The notes under the pieces: model-generated
Database searches by the model: none
The model's input: only the letters and a program-made list of their open reading frames with translations
What the model was told of the DNA's origin: nothing
Translations under genes and position numbers: made by a program
Part shown: in pieces, positions 27,133 to 36,368 of the stretch
Layout: every line of letters starts with the position of its first letter
Position numbering within the stretch: position 1 is the first letter of the stretch
Assembly (NCBI GenBank): GCA_965242915.1
Contig: CBDETN010000028.1
Span: forward strand, 186,001-250,000
From: CAJXII01 sp965242915
GTDB lineage: Bacteria; Campylobacterota; Campylobacteria; Campylobacterales; Arcobacteraceae
DNA: 64,000 nt
Direction: 5' to 3'

Positions 27133-27915
27133 TTAAAATTGTATTAATCCATCAACCGGAGAGCTAGCTGTCGCATATGGTTTTTTAGGAATTCTTCCCG
27201 CTTTATAACCCATTCTTCCTGCTATTACCGCATGTTTCATAGCTTCTGCCATCATAATTGGATTTTGCGCTTGCGCAATTGCAGTATTTGTTAAAACAGC
27301 TTCTGCTCCTAATTCCATAGCAATTGCAGCATCACTTGCACACCCTACACCTGCATCAACTATCACAGGAATATTTACTGCATCTTTAATAAATGCAACA
27401 TTATATCTATTTTGAATTCCTAGACCACTTCCTATTGGAGCAGCTAAAGGCATAATTGCATCAGCCCCGGCATCTTCTAATCTTTTCGCAATTATCGGGT
27501 CATCATTTGTATATGCCATTATAACAAAACCTTCTTTTTTTAGGATTTCACAAGCTTTGATTGTTTCAATTACATCTGGATATAAAGTTTTTTTAGCATC
27601 ACCTATAACTTCAAGTTTAATAATATCTATTCCAGTAGCTTCTCTCATAAGTCTAAAAGTAGTAATTGCTTCTTCCGCTGTGAAACACCCTGCACTATTT
27701 GGAAGCAATTTTATATTTGTGTCTTTAAAATAGTCAAGTAAATTTTCTTCATTTGTATTTGTGATATTTACTCTTCTAATTGCAACTGTAATAAGCTCAC
27801 TGCCACTTGCAAGTGTTGCATCTCTTGTAGTTTGAAAACTGTCATATTTTCCACTTCCTACAATTAATCTACTATTAAATTCATAATTACCTATTTTTAA
27901 AATATTATCGTTCAT
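27133..27915 (-). CDS. thiG: thiazole synthase
   Basis: Forms the thiazole phosphate of thiamine from DXP, dehydroglycine and ThiS-thiocarboxylate. The 260-aa TIM barrel has RLIVGSGKYDSF, the Schiff-base Lys region IIKLEVIGD, LLPNSAGC, MPLAAPIGSGLGI and VDAGVGCASDAA. No other thi gene is adjacent and no TPP riboswitch was recognised upstream. nnrD lies ~90 bp upstream on the same strand. Confidence 0.96.
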   Translation of the reverse strand: MNDNILKIGNYEFNSRLIVGSGKYDSFQTTRDATLASGSELITVAIRRVNITNTNEENLLDYFKDTNIKLLPNSAGCFTAEEAITTFRLMREATGIDIIKLEVIGDAKKTLYPDVIETIKACEILKKEGFVIMAYTNDDPIIAKRLEDAGADAIMPLAAPIGSGLGIQNRYNVAFIKDAVNIPVIVDAGVGCASDAAIAMELGAEAVLTNTAIAQAQNPIMMAEAMKHAVIAGRMGYKAGRIPKKPYATASSPVDGLIQF

Positions 27916-28003
27916 TTATATATTCCTTATATTTTTTAATTTATTTACTAAAGAAACTCTTAGCTAAAGCTAAATCATTTTCGAGATAATATCTAAATTA
28001 TCT

Positions 28004-29386
28004 TTATAACTTTTTAATCTGTTTAATTAATTCTTCCGGAGTGAGTGAATAATTATTCTCATCATAATTTAAAGCTGCCATCGTATGAGCCAAACTTCCG
28101 CTAATAGTTGCATTCAAAGTATCATATCCTTGAGCTAAAAGAGAACCAATAAGTCCACTTAACACATCTCCACTGCCGCCTTTACTCAATAATGATGTCC
28201 CTATGGTATTTATATAAATCTTTTTATTTTGTGCTATTAAAACATTTGCACCTTTTAATAAAATGGTTACTTTTGGATATTTTTTACTAAAATCTTCTAA
28301 GTATTTGAATCTATTGTTCTGTAATTCATCAATTGAGATATCTGCTATATTACACAGTTTTAAAAGAGAACAAAATTCTTTTGGATGTGGAGTTAAGACA
28401 ATATTTTTATTATCTAATATGTTAACAATATCTTTATTGTAAAAAAAGTCTGCATCTATTACTTTAGGTATATTTTTGTTTAAAAGCTTTTTATCACAAG
28501 TTTTTCCCAACCCCATACCTAAGCAAATAGCAGTAGTATTTTGTGGCAAAGTTTTATTTTGCATAATATGATTAGGAATTTTCTTAATTTCTTTTTTACT
28601 GATAGCTGTAATTAGCCCGCACCCAAAAGCAAATCCGGCTTCAGATGCTAAAAGCCCTGCACCTTTTTTATCACCAATAACCACTGCTAAATGTCCAAAA
28701 CTTCCTTTATGGGATGATTTTCTCTCTCTAAGCGGAAGCTTTATATCTTGTTTATCAAGTAAGAATTTATCAGTTTTATCCTCATAAAGCTCTCTTTGCA
28801 CTCCCAAATTGGCAACTATTATCTTTCCTACATAATCTTTGGCAAAATCTGTAAATAATGATTTTTTTAATGCGCCCATAGTAATAGTAGTATCCGCATT
28901 AAAGCATATTGGAGATATTTGTCCATTACTATTAATCCCGCTTGGTATATCGCAAGCTATTTTAAAACCATCTATTTTATTTAACCTTTGAATGATTTTC
29001 TGACTTTTTTCATTTAAAGCTCTTGTTAATCCTGAACCAAAAAGACAATCGACAATGATATCACTTTTATAAATTTTATCAGAAATTTTTACCCCGACTA
29101 AATTTGCTCTTTTTAGTTGTAGTTTTGCCATATTTGATTTAGCACCATATGGCAAATATAATTTCACTTTATAAAACCCGTGTAATAATCTTGCCAAGGC
29201 TATCCCGTCAGCCCCATTATTTCCGGCACCGCTAACTATAAATACTGTTTTATCTCTTTTAAACTTTTTACTTATAAAATCAAGCATAGCTGTCGCTGCA
29301 TGTTCCATAAGTATATCTTCACTTAAAGCATATTTTTCATAACATTTTTTATCTAAAGTGGTTACCTCATCAAATACTTTTTGCAT
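28004..29386 (-). CDS. nnrD: bifunctional NAD(P)H-hydrate repair enzyme
   Basis: Repairs hydrated NAD(P)H: an N-terminal YjeF/NnrE epimerase domain (~1-200, with GAGNNGADGIALARLL) is fused to a C-terminal NnrD ADP-dependent dehydratase domain (~205-460, ending LSKGGSGDVLSGLIGSLLAQG). At 460 aa it has the usual fused length. It starts ~9 bp after the SUI1 stump, so an original operon with a complete SUI1 gene upstream was probably damaged. Confidence 0.95.
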   Translation of the reverse strand: MQKVFDEVTTLDKKCYEKYALSEDILMEHAATAMLDFISKKFKRDKTVFIVSGAGNNGADGIALARLLHGFYKVKLYLPYGAKSNMAKLQLKRANLVGVKISDKIYKSDIIVDCLFGSGLTRALNEKSQKIIQRLNKIDGFKIACDIPSGINSNGQISPICFNADTTITMGALKKSLFTDFAKDYVGKIIVANLGVQRELYEDKTDKFLLDKQDIKLPLRERKSSHKGSFGHLAVVIGDKKGAGLLASEAGFAFGCGLITAISKKEIKKIPNHIMQNKTLPQNTTAICLGMGLGKTCDKKLLNKNIPKVIDADFFYNKDIVNILDNKNIVLTPHPKEFCSLLKLCNIADISIDELQNNRFKYLEDFSKKYPKVTILLKGANVLIAQNKKIYINTIGTSLLSKGGSGDVLSGLIGSLLAQGYDTLNATISGSLAHTMAALNYDENNYSLTPEELIKQIKKL

Positions 29387-29394
29387 ATTTCTTC

Positions 29395-29644
29395 CTATTT
29401 CTTTTTAAACTTCCAACCATCAACTTCTAAACTTTCGATAATTTTATCTTTTACATCACCTTGAAGTTCAAGCCATTCATCTTTAACTGCTCCCCCGCAA
29501 GTTAACTTTTTCTTTAATAGTTTGAGTATATCTTTTTTTTCTTTATCACTCATATAAAATCTGCCTACTAAAGTCATAGGCTTGCCTTTTCTTTTTTCAA
29601 AAGTAAATACAAGTTGATGTTCACTCTTACTGATTTTTGACTTA
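29395..29644 (-). pseudogene. SUI1/YciH-family protein, N-terminally truncated
   Basis: Reads from KSKISKSEHQLVFTFEKRKG through TLVGRFYMSDKEKKDILKLL and LTCGGAVKDEWLELQGD to the stop. This is the C-terminal two-thirds of the bacterial SUI1 (eIF1-like, YciH) family. An ATG at 29577 could start a 60-aa product, but most of the fold's first strand would be missing. The upstream part is lost where the 18-bp sequence TTTGACTTAATAAAAAAT (29636-29653) and IS debris begin. Confidence 0.8.
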
Positions 29645-29758
29645 ATAAAAAATATGGGTGCCTAAAAACTTAATCTAACTTAGGTACTATAAGGGTTTAA
29701 AAAGTCAACTATAATTAATAAAGGAGAAAACTAAAACCAAATAACTAGTTAAAATGTT

Positions 29759-30040
29759 TCAGTTAGAAACACTTTTAATAGCTAAATTTGAATAATTTAT
29801 ATCAAATTTAGTGTTGTTCTTTAACATAGAAAAAATAATACGAATAAGTTTGTTTGCTACAGCAATAACAGACTGCTTAAAGGTTTTGCCTTCACTTCGT
29901 TTTTTATCATAATATGCTTTGAGTGTTTCGTTCCAAACTGTAGCTGCTCTTGCCATATGCCAGATTGAGCGTCTAAGATGTGAGTTTCCTCTTTTTGAGA
30001 TAGAGCCTCTTATATTTACAGAAGTACCACTTTGATCTGG
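29759..30040 (-). pseudogene. IS110-family transposase, C-terminal fragment
   Basis: Reads PDQSGTSVNIRGSISKRGN, then SHLRRSIWHMARAATVWNETLK, through FKQSVIAVANKLIRIIF to the stop. This is the C-terminal Transposase_20 end of an IS110-type protein and differs in sequence from the IS110 copy at 20449. It is cut at 30040, where a different IS3-type remnant starts on the other strand. The 29654-29758 gap is AT-rich IS flank with nothing recognisable. Confidence 0.8.
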
Positions 30041-30068
30041 CTACACTAATTCATACTTAGAACTTAAC

Positions 30069-30514
30069 TAAATCTATAGTCAAAACTCCCAAAGAAACTT
30101 TAGAACAAGAGAATAAAAGGCTAAGAAGAGAAACTAAACTACTTAGGCAGGAGCGTGATATGTTAAAAAAAGCAGCAGTATACTTTGCGAAAGAAGTTCA
30201 ATAAAGTATACCTGGATAAAAGATAATAAAATGAACTTCAATAAAAATCTAATGTGCAAAATATTAAAAGTAGATATTTCAAGTTATTATCATTGGATTA
30301 ATAATGGATGTATAGTTAAAACAGTAGATGATAAACTTAATGAGTTAATAGAGATTATATTTATTCAAAGTAGATGCAAATATGGTACAAGACGGCTAAA
30401 AGATAAACTAGAGCGATTATATGGGCTTATTGTTTCAAGAAGACGAATTGGAAATATTATGAAAGATTTAAATCTTGTAGCAAATAAAAAGAAAAGATTT
30501 AAAGTTAATACAAC
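30069..30514 (+). pseudogene. IS150-like IS3 transposase remnant, 5' part
   Basis: The end of orfA (TLEQENKRLRRETKLLRQERD, LKKAAVYFAKEVQ, stop at 30204) is followed by the start of orfB in the -1 frame (KYTWIKDNK..., SSYYHWINNG, CKYGTRRLKDKLERL). This is the standard frameshift arrangement. orfB is cut at 30514 by IS3 copy 2, which adds ~28 unrelated codons. It is a different IS3 subgroup from the three TATAATACCCC copies. Confidence 0.82.
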
Positions 30515-31817
30515 TATAATACCCCAAGAAGACAAGACAACTTTTTCTAAATCCTTATTCTCTTTTTCACCTGTTACCTTATGCCACAATTTCAACTAAT
30601 TTATCATAATAAAAACTCATTGGTTTTTTATAATTTAAAGTTTGATGAAATCTTTTATGATTATAAAAATCAATATAATCTTTCACATCAGTTTTTAACT
30701 CTTTAATTGTGTTATATTCATTTAGATAAATTCTTTCAACTTTTGCACTTCGCCAGAATCTCTCTATACAAATATTATCAGTAGCTCTACCTTTACCATC
30801 CATTGAGATAATGATGCCATTATCTTTTAAAGTCTGTGTATGGATATGACTTGTGTATTGACTGCCTTGATCTGTATTAAATATTTCAGGTTTACCATAT
30901 AGTGATAATGCTTCATTTAGAACATCCATTGTTAAAGCTGAATCCATAGTGTTGGATATTTTCCAAGATAGTACAGCTTTAGAATACCAATCAATTATAG
31001 CTGCTAAATAAACCATGCCGCCATTAATCTTGATATATGTTATATCCGTACTCCATACTTGATTTGCTTTTACTATGTCAACTCCTCTAAGCTTGTAAGA
31101 GTATTTTTTATGTTGCTTATCTGGTATTGATAGATTTATTGGTTTAACTGCTAATATTGGCTTTAAACCCATCTATTGTCTATATTTATAAACAGTATTC
31201 AAACTTATATTGTATCCATCTTCTAAAAGTTGCTGATGAACTTTTAAAGCTCCATATATTGGTATTTGCTCATAAATATCATTTATCTTATCTTTGAGTG
31301 ATATTTTATGCTTATTTTCTATAGGCTTATAATATAAGCTGCTTGGATTTAATTTTATAAGTTTACATTGAGTTGATACTGAAATATATGTTAGCTTAGA
31401 CTCTATCAACTCTTTTTTATTAGATAAGTCCAAGCTTTGTAGCTTTTCCTCAAGCCATTCCTTTTCAACTGTCATTTTACCTACTATCTTTGCATAATCA
31501 TCTATTTTAGATTGTAATTTTAAGTTTTCGTCTTTATATTCTTTGATAGCCTTTGCAGGCTCCATTGCCAACTCTGCATTATCCAAAAATATCTTCTTCC
31601 AATTTTGGATATTTTTAGGTGTTATATTATTTTTACTTGCTATCTCATTTAAAGTCTTTTCACCTTTTAAAACTTCTAAAACAATTTTTGTTTTAAATTT
31701 TGCTGTAAATATTCTTCTTTTTGTACTCATTTTTTACCCCTATTAAATATTTTATTATTTTAACTTTTTAGGAATAAGAATCTTATTTTTTCGTTCTTAT
31801 TTTCTTGGGGTATTATA
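30515..31817 (-). mobile_element. IS3-family element, copy 2
   Basis: The same element as at 10705 and 35036, with identical terminal repeats (TATAATACCCCAAGAA and its complement). At 1303 bp it is 30 bp shorter because of a deletion near the left end between two ATCATAAT repeats. Its left flank is an older IS3 remnant and its right flank is a response-regulator gene, so insertion was accompanied by loss of adjacent DNA. No target duplication is visible. Confidence 0.9.
30579..31730 (-). pseudogene. IS3-family transposase, amber-split and shortened
   Basis: Carries the same TAG as copy 1 at the junction of the two halves (31173-31730 and 30579-31172). It also lacks ten residues near the C-terminus (SLKINNKDYD in the other copies). 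The DDE residues and the OrfA helix-turn-helix are intact. The shared TAG in copies 1 and 2 suggests that one derives from the other, or that TAG is the older state. Confidence 0.85.
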
Positions 31818-31828
31818 TTACTATTTTT

Positions 31829-32002
31829 TCAATGTATATCCATTAATATAATATCAGGTTCATAATCCTCTACACTGTTTATTGCATCAACCGAATTTGT
31901 AACTGTACTAGTCACTGCAAAGCCTAAGCTTTTAATTGCACTTTTTATATCCAGCGCTACGATTGTTTCATCTTCAACAATAAGTATTTTAGTATTAATC
32001 AT
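31829..32002 (-). pseudogene. response regulator receiver domain, truncated
   Basis: Starts at ATG 32002, overlapping the stop of the 7TMR kinase by 8 bp, and reads KILIVEDETIVALDIKSAI through DYEPDIILMDIH to a stop. It retains the acidic pocket (EDE) and the phospho-acceptor Asp region (LMDIH), but the rest of the receiver and any output domain are gone. IS3 copy 2 begins 11 bp further on, and a one-base loss after DIH appears to have shifted the frame. It was the cognate regulator of the adjacent kinase. Confidence 0.85.
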
Positions 32003-33845
32003 AATCATTCCAGTTTATTTCTACGCTTACTCCATCTACGGAATTAATTTTAATTTTACCGGCTAATTGATCTTTTGCCAAAGTGTTTACCAAAACTAAT
32101 CCAAGTGAATTAGATATATTATTTTGGTCGTATCCTATCCCATTATCACTTATATATAATTTATATATCTGATTTTCTTTTTTTAAACTAATATTTATAT
32201 TTCCATGTTTCTTTGGAAAAGCATATTTTAATGAATTTGTGATTAGTTCATTTAATATTAGCCCACAATAGATTGCCTTCTCCATTTTTAATTTTATTTT
32301 GATATCAAAGTAAATATTGATATCACTGTCATAACTTTTTTTTATCTCCTCTATTAAAAGATCAAAGTACTCATAGGAATTTATATGAGAGATATCATCT
32401 TGCTTATACAGCAGTTCATGTAAATGACTCATGGCATTGATTCTATTTTGAATAGTGATAAGCATATCTTGAAGTTTATCATCTTCTATCTCGTCTGCTT
32501 GAAGTCTTACTAATGATACTATGGTTTGCATATTATTTTTTACTCTATGATTTAACTCTTTTAGCAGTAGTCCTTTTTCATCCAAGGCTATTTTTAAATC
32601 ATTGGTTTTTTCTTCAACTTTAATTTTAAAACGCTCTTTCTCATTTTGCTGCTGGGCTATAAGTTTATTATTTACCTCATTTTTCTCTTTTTGAAGACCA
32701 TTGATTCTATCTGCAAGTGCAACAGAAAAGATAATAGCTTCAAGAACAAGAGATATCTCAACAAAGTAAGGACAATATTTATAAATATTAAAAATACCAC
32801 TACTGGATAAAAGCATAAAAAACATAGCAATAAAAATAATAAACCAACCGATTAAAATAAAATATGCTTGACGATTCTTTTTAAATGCAGAATATATAGT
32901 TATAATTATCAAATAGATAAATAAACATAATGTTAATATATTTCTATACTTATCATATTCATCAGTTACTATAAAAATAATAGTAGAGATAAAAATTAAA
33001 ATTAAAATTAAAAAAATATTTAAAATCTTATTTAACATTTTATATTTTTTAATTTGTAAAAAATATTTGGTAAAGAATCCTAAAGCAAAAACCGGCAATG
33101 CAACAATAAGTGGAGCAAATTGAATAACACAATTAATCCAATCAGCTTTAAGTAAATATATATAAGAAAGACCAACATACATCACATGATGTATCATAAT
33201 TCCAAACATATAAAATACATAATATAAATAACTAATATCTTTAGTAAAAAAGTATATAAAAAGGTTGTAAATGGCTAATATAAACATCGCACCAAAAAAT
33301 AACGCTAAAACAAGCTGATGCTTTATCTCTTTTGTATAAAATTTATCAGTTTCCCAAATATTTAACTTGACAATCAAGGTCGTAATATCAGAATGTACTT
33401 TTAAGTAATATGTTTTGATGTCATGTGGTTGTAAAATTATTTTAAAAGTAGGATTAATGGTTTTTCTTTTTTGATTTATAGTGAACAATCCATCTTGCTG
33501 TGGAACATAATTATTATTTGGGTTAAAAAACTTAATATTTGTTGTAAGTGAATTATCATATTCTATAATCTTTTCAATACGCTTATTCGTTTGATTTTTT
33601 AAAGTAAATTTTATCCATACATTAAAATCAGGAGCATATCCAAATCCTAAAAGTTGTTTATCATTTTTTTTAAATTCTTTATCTTTTATCTGAATATCTT
33701 TGATAGTTAAAGATTTAGTTTTATCGATATATATTTGTGAAGATGGAAGTAAATCATAAAACTGCGTTTTTTCATCTATACTTAGTGAACTACCATAAAT
33801 TATAGAACTAAAAAGAATTAAAAATACTAATTTTACACTAAACAT
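31995..33845 (-). CDS. 7TMR-DISM sensor histidine kinase (HisKA_2 type)
   Basis: 616 aa. A signal peptide leads into a periplasmic DISMED2-like beta domain (~25-165), then seven membrane helices (~180-385), a coiled coil (~390-425), a HisKA_2 dimerisation domain with the phospho-accepting His in LKELNHRVKNNMQTI, and a HATPase domain (LILNELITNSLKYAF, ISDNGIGYD, SLGLVLVNTLA). DISM receptors sense small carbohydrate-like or envelope ligands; the ligand here is unknown. Its co-transcribed response regulator is destroyed, so any signalling must pass to another regulator. Confidence 0.88.
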   Translation of the reverse strand: MFSVKLVFLILFSSIIYGSSLSIDEKTQFYDLLPSSQIYIDKTKSLTIKDIQIKDKEFKKNDKQLLGFGYAPDFNVWIKFTLKNQTNKRIEKIIEYDNSLTTNIKFFNPNNNYVPQQDGLFTINQKRKTINPTFKIILQPHDIKTYYLKVHSDITTLIVKLNIWETDKFYTKEIKHQLVLALFFGAMFILAIYNLFIYFFTKDISYLYYVFYMFGIMIHHVMYVGLSYIYLLKADWINCVIQFAPLIVALPVFALGFFTKYFLQIKKYKMLNKILNIFLILILIFISTIIFIVTDEYDKYRNILTLCLFIYLIIITIYSAFKKNRQAYFILIGWFIIFIAMFFMLLSSSGIFNIYKYCPYFVEISLVLEAIIFSVALADRINGLQKEKNEVNNKLIAQQQNEKERFKIKVEEKTNDLKIALDEKGLLLKELNHRVKNNMQTIVSLVRLQADEIEDDKLQDMLITIQNRINAMSHLHELLYKQDDISHINSYEYFDLLIEEIKKSYDSDINIYFDIKIKLKMEKAIYCGLILNELITNSLKYAFPKKHGNINISLKKENQIYKLYISDNGIGYDQNNISNSLGLVLVNTLAKDQLAGKIKINSVDGVSVEINWNDYD

Positions 33846-33871
33846 AGTTTATTGTACTACAAAATCGTTAA

Positions 33872-33895
33872 AACTGTGACGCTAACTGTGACGTT
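33872..33895. repeat. 12-bp tandem direct repeat
   Basis: AACTGTGACGCT is followed directly by AACTGTGACGTT, upstream of the sensor kinase and near the edge of the mobile region. It could be a regulator half-site pair or an attachment-site remnant. No further support is visible. Confidence 0.3.
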
Positions 33896-33958
33896 AGAGT
33901 TGTAAAATATATAAAAGAATTAAATATTGGAAGATAAGACGATAAAGGACAAGATAAG

Positions 33959-34189
33959 ATGGTTGAATTATTAAGTGTACTAAGTATAGGTTTCCCCGTA
34001 GTAAGTATTTTTCTTTATAAAAAAAATAAACAAATAACAAATAAATTAAAAATAAGTGATGAAAAAGTACAAAATGGTGAAGTAGAAATAGCAACATTAA
34101 ATAAAAAAGTTATAAGTATAAAAACTTTACTTGATGATATAAAGCGATTAGAAGATATGAGTCTAGACTGTAATCTTTCAAATGTATGA
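33959..34189 (+). CDS. small membrane-anchored coiled-coil protein
   Basis: 76 aa: a hydrophobic N-terminus (~3-20, LSVLSIGFPVVSIFLY), then a polar helix with heptad-like Leu/Ile spacing (~25-65). ATG follows AAAGGACAAGATAAG. It lies in the mobile region between the kinase and the ardA stump. Small proteins of this form are frequent in plasmids and phages, but no family is recognised. Confidence 0.45.
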   Translation: MVELLSVLSIGFPVVSIFLYKKNKQITNKLKISDEKVQNGEVEIATLNKKVISIKTLLDDIKRLEDMSLDCNLSNV

Positions 34190-34635
34190 CAGATAGGGAG
34201 TTAGAAGCTGGTTTAAGGTTTAAATCTTTTTCCATTTCTACCCACAGAACAATTTTCAGTTATCACAACTTAAATTTTAAAAATCAATAAACACTTTTCA
34301 ATGTTTCAAATAATATTATAGCTAAATAGTGCTTAATGCCTGATGTTATAAGGCTTTTACAGTATATTAATAGATGTATTAAATCTATTCAATTTTCTCT
34401 CTCTGACTATCTGGCGAAGATTGTTTTGCTAAGCTTTGACACCAAAGCGGATATAACCACTACAGCAATATTATAAGCATTTAGTAAAAGGTAGCATTAC
34501 AATAGCTGAATATGAAACTCTCCTACAGTCCAAGAATATTTTACCTTAGCTTTTTCTTGAACAAGTTTAAGAAAATAGGTAATGTATAAATATACTACAC
34601 TACTGTAAGAGTTGAATAAATGAAGCTTCCATAAT
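34190..34635. other. non-coding stretch in the mobile region
   Basis: About 450 bases without a convincing gene, RNA or IS end. The sequence is AT-rich with many stops in all frames. It probably consists of decayed plasmid or island DNA between the small coiled-coil gene and the ardA stump. Confidence 0.5.
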
Positions 34636-34667
34636 AAAAAAAACAAGAACCGTGAGGTTCAAAAAAA
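34636..34667 (-). terminator. intrinsic terminator downstream of the ardA stump
   Basis: GAACC / GGTTC stem with a 4-nt loop, flanked by A/T runs on both sides, so that on the minus strand TTGTTTTTTTT follows the stem. It lies ~33 bp past the ardA stop and is the natural end of that transcript. Confidence 0.75.
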
Positions 34668-34699
34668 GAAACAATAAAAGATTAACTCTTATTGCTTAT

Positions 34700-35035
34700 T
34701 TATGCTACATACTGTATTATATCTCCATTAGTTCCTATAAAGTAACTACCATCTAACAGTAAATCATTTCCTATTGCTTCATAATCTATATGATTTGATA
34801 TAATACTTGGTACATTATCTATGTTATAACATTCTTCAATTAGGTTATAAGCGATATCACTCATAGATTGGTCTTGATAAATAATGACATCATCTACTTT
34901 TTCAATAGCTTCTGTAATATCTTTAACTAACTGTTCATCTAGTAAAAATTGAACTGCCTTTAGTTGCTCTTGGTCTAGTTCTTCTAATTGTTCCAACTGT
35001 TCATTTAAGTTAATAAGATTTGCATACTCTCCAAC
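34700..35035 (-). pseudogene. ardA: ArdA-like antirestriction protein, C-terminal fragment
   Basis: About 111 residues from VGEYANLINLNEQLEQLEELD to YFIGTNGDIIQYVA. The acidic helices and the ending (IISNHIDYEAIGNDLLLDG, then GSYFIGTNG) match the C-terminal region of ArdA, a DNA-mimic that blocks type I restriction enzymes and travels on plasmids and conjugative elements. The N-terminal part is missing: IS3 copy 3 starts at 35036. The frame stays open into the IS end, giving a possible 138-aa fusion beginning MKLWHKV at 35116. Confidence 0.72.
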
Positions 35036-36368
35036 TATAATACCCCAAGAAGACAAGACAACTTTTTCTAAATCCTTATTCTCTTTTTCACCTGTTACCT
35101 TATGCCACAATTTCAACTAATTTATCATAATCCTTATTATTAATTTTTAAACTATCATAATAAAAACTCATTGGTTTTTTATAATTTAAAGTTTGATGAA
35201 ATCTTTTATGATTATAAAAATAAATATAATCTTTCACATCAGTTTTTAACTCTTTAATTGTGTTATATTCATTTAGATAAATTCTTTCAACTTTTGCACT
35301 TCGCCAGAATCTCTCTATACAAATATTATCAGTAGCTCTACCTTTACCATCCATTGAGATAATGATGCCATTATCTTTTAAAGTCTGTGTATGGATATGA
35401 CTTGTGTATTGACTGCCTTGATCTGTATTAAATATTTCAGGTTTACCATATAGCGATAATGCTTCATTTAGAACATCCATTGTTAAAGCTGAATCCATAG
35501 TGTTGGATATTTTCCAAGATAGTACAGATTTAGAATACCAATCAATTATAGCTGCTAAATAAACCATGCCGCCATTAATCTTGATATATGTTATATCCGT
35601 ACTCCATACTTGATTTGCTTTTACTATGTCAACTCCTCTAAGCTTGTAAGAGTATTTTTTATGTTGCTTATCTGGTATTGATAGATTTATTGGTTTAACT
35701 GCTAATATTGGCTTTAAACCCATCTCTTGTCTATATTTATAAACAGTATTCAAACTTATATTGTATCCATCTTCTAAAAGTTGCTGATGAACTTTTAAAG
35801 CTCCATATATTGGTATTTGCTCATAAATATCATTTATCTTATCTTTGAGTGATATTTTATGCTTATTTTCTATAGGCTTATAATATAAGCTGCTTGGATT
35901 TAATTTTATAAGTTTACATTGAGTTGATACTGAAATATATGTTAGCTTAGACTCTATCAACTCTTTTTTATTAGATAAGTCCAAGCTTTGTAGCTTTTCC
36001 TCAAGCCATTCCTTTTCAACTGTCATTTTACCTACTATCTTTGCATAATCATCTATTTTAGATTGTAATTTTAAGTTTTCGTCTTTATATTCTTTGATAG
36101 CCTTTGCAGGCTCCATTGCCAACTCTGCATTATCTAAAAATATCTTCTTCCAATTTTGGATATTTTTAGGTGTTATATTATTTTTACTTGCTATCTCATT
36201 TAAAGTCTTTTCACCTTTTAAAACTTCTAAAACAATTTTTGTTTTAAATTTTGCTGTAAATATTCTTCTTTTTGTACTCATTTTTTACCCCTATTAAATA
36301 TTTTATTATTTTAACTTTTTAGGAATAAGAATCTTATTTTTTCGTTCTTATTTTCTTGGGGTATTATA
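35036..36368 (-). mobile_element. IS3-family element, copy 3 (intact)
   Basis: 1333 bp, bounded by TATAATACCCCAAGAA and its complement, and the only copy with an uninterrupted transposase. It lies between the stumps of two different genes, ardA and a tyrosine integrase. A simple insertion cannot explain this: DNA between them was deleted, probably by adjacent deletion or by recombination between two copies. Confidence 0.92.
35100..36281 (-). CDS. IS3-family transposase, full-length 393 aa
   Basis: Single-frame transposase combining an OrfA-type helix-turn-helix (~1-50), a coiled coil (~60-105), the HTH_21 segment (YGALKVHQQLLEDGYNI) and an rve DDE core (D in WSTDITYI, D in FNTDQGSQYTS, E in ERFWRSAK). 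At the A/B junction it has GAG (Glu) where copies 1 and 2 have TAG. It differs slightly from the others (DYIYFYNH for DYIDFYNH, YSKSVL for YSKAVL). It is probably the active source in this window. Confidence 0.93.
   Translation of the reverse strand: MSTKRRIFTAKFKTKIVLEVLKGEKTLNEIASKNNITPKNIQNWKKIFLDNAELAMEPAKAIKEYKDENLKLQSKIDDYAKIVGKMTVEKEWLEEKLQSLDLSNKKELIESKLTYISVSTQCKLIKLNPSSLYYKPIENKHKISLKDKINDIYEQIPIYGALKVHQQLLEDGYNISLNTVYKYRQEMGLKPILAVKPINLSIPDKQHKKYSYKLRGVDIVKANQVWSTDITYIKINGGMVYLAAIIDWYSKSVLSWKISNTMDSALTMDVLNEALSLYGKPEIFNTDQGSQYTSHIHTQTLKDNGIIISMDGKGRATDNICIERFWRSAKVERIYLNEYNTIKELKTDVKDYIYFYNHKRFHQTLNYKKPMSFYYDSLKINNKDYDKLVEIVA

Noticed and set aside
27916..28003. TPP riboswitch before thiG
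   Set aside because: The 88-bp gap is too short and lacks the conserved CUGAGA and P3/P5 elements.
30231..30599. 122-codon ORF as a single gene
   Set aside because: The first ~95 codons are an older IS3-type orfB remnant and the last ~28 come from the left end of IS3 copy 2; it is a chimera, listed as separate parts.
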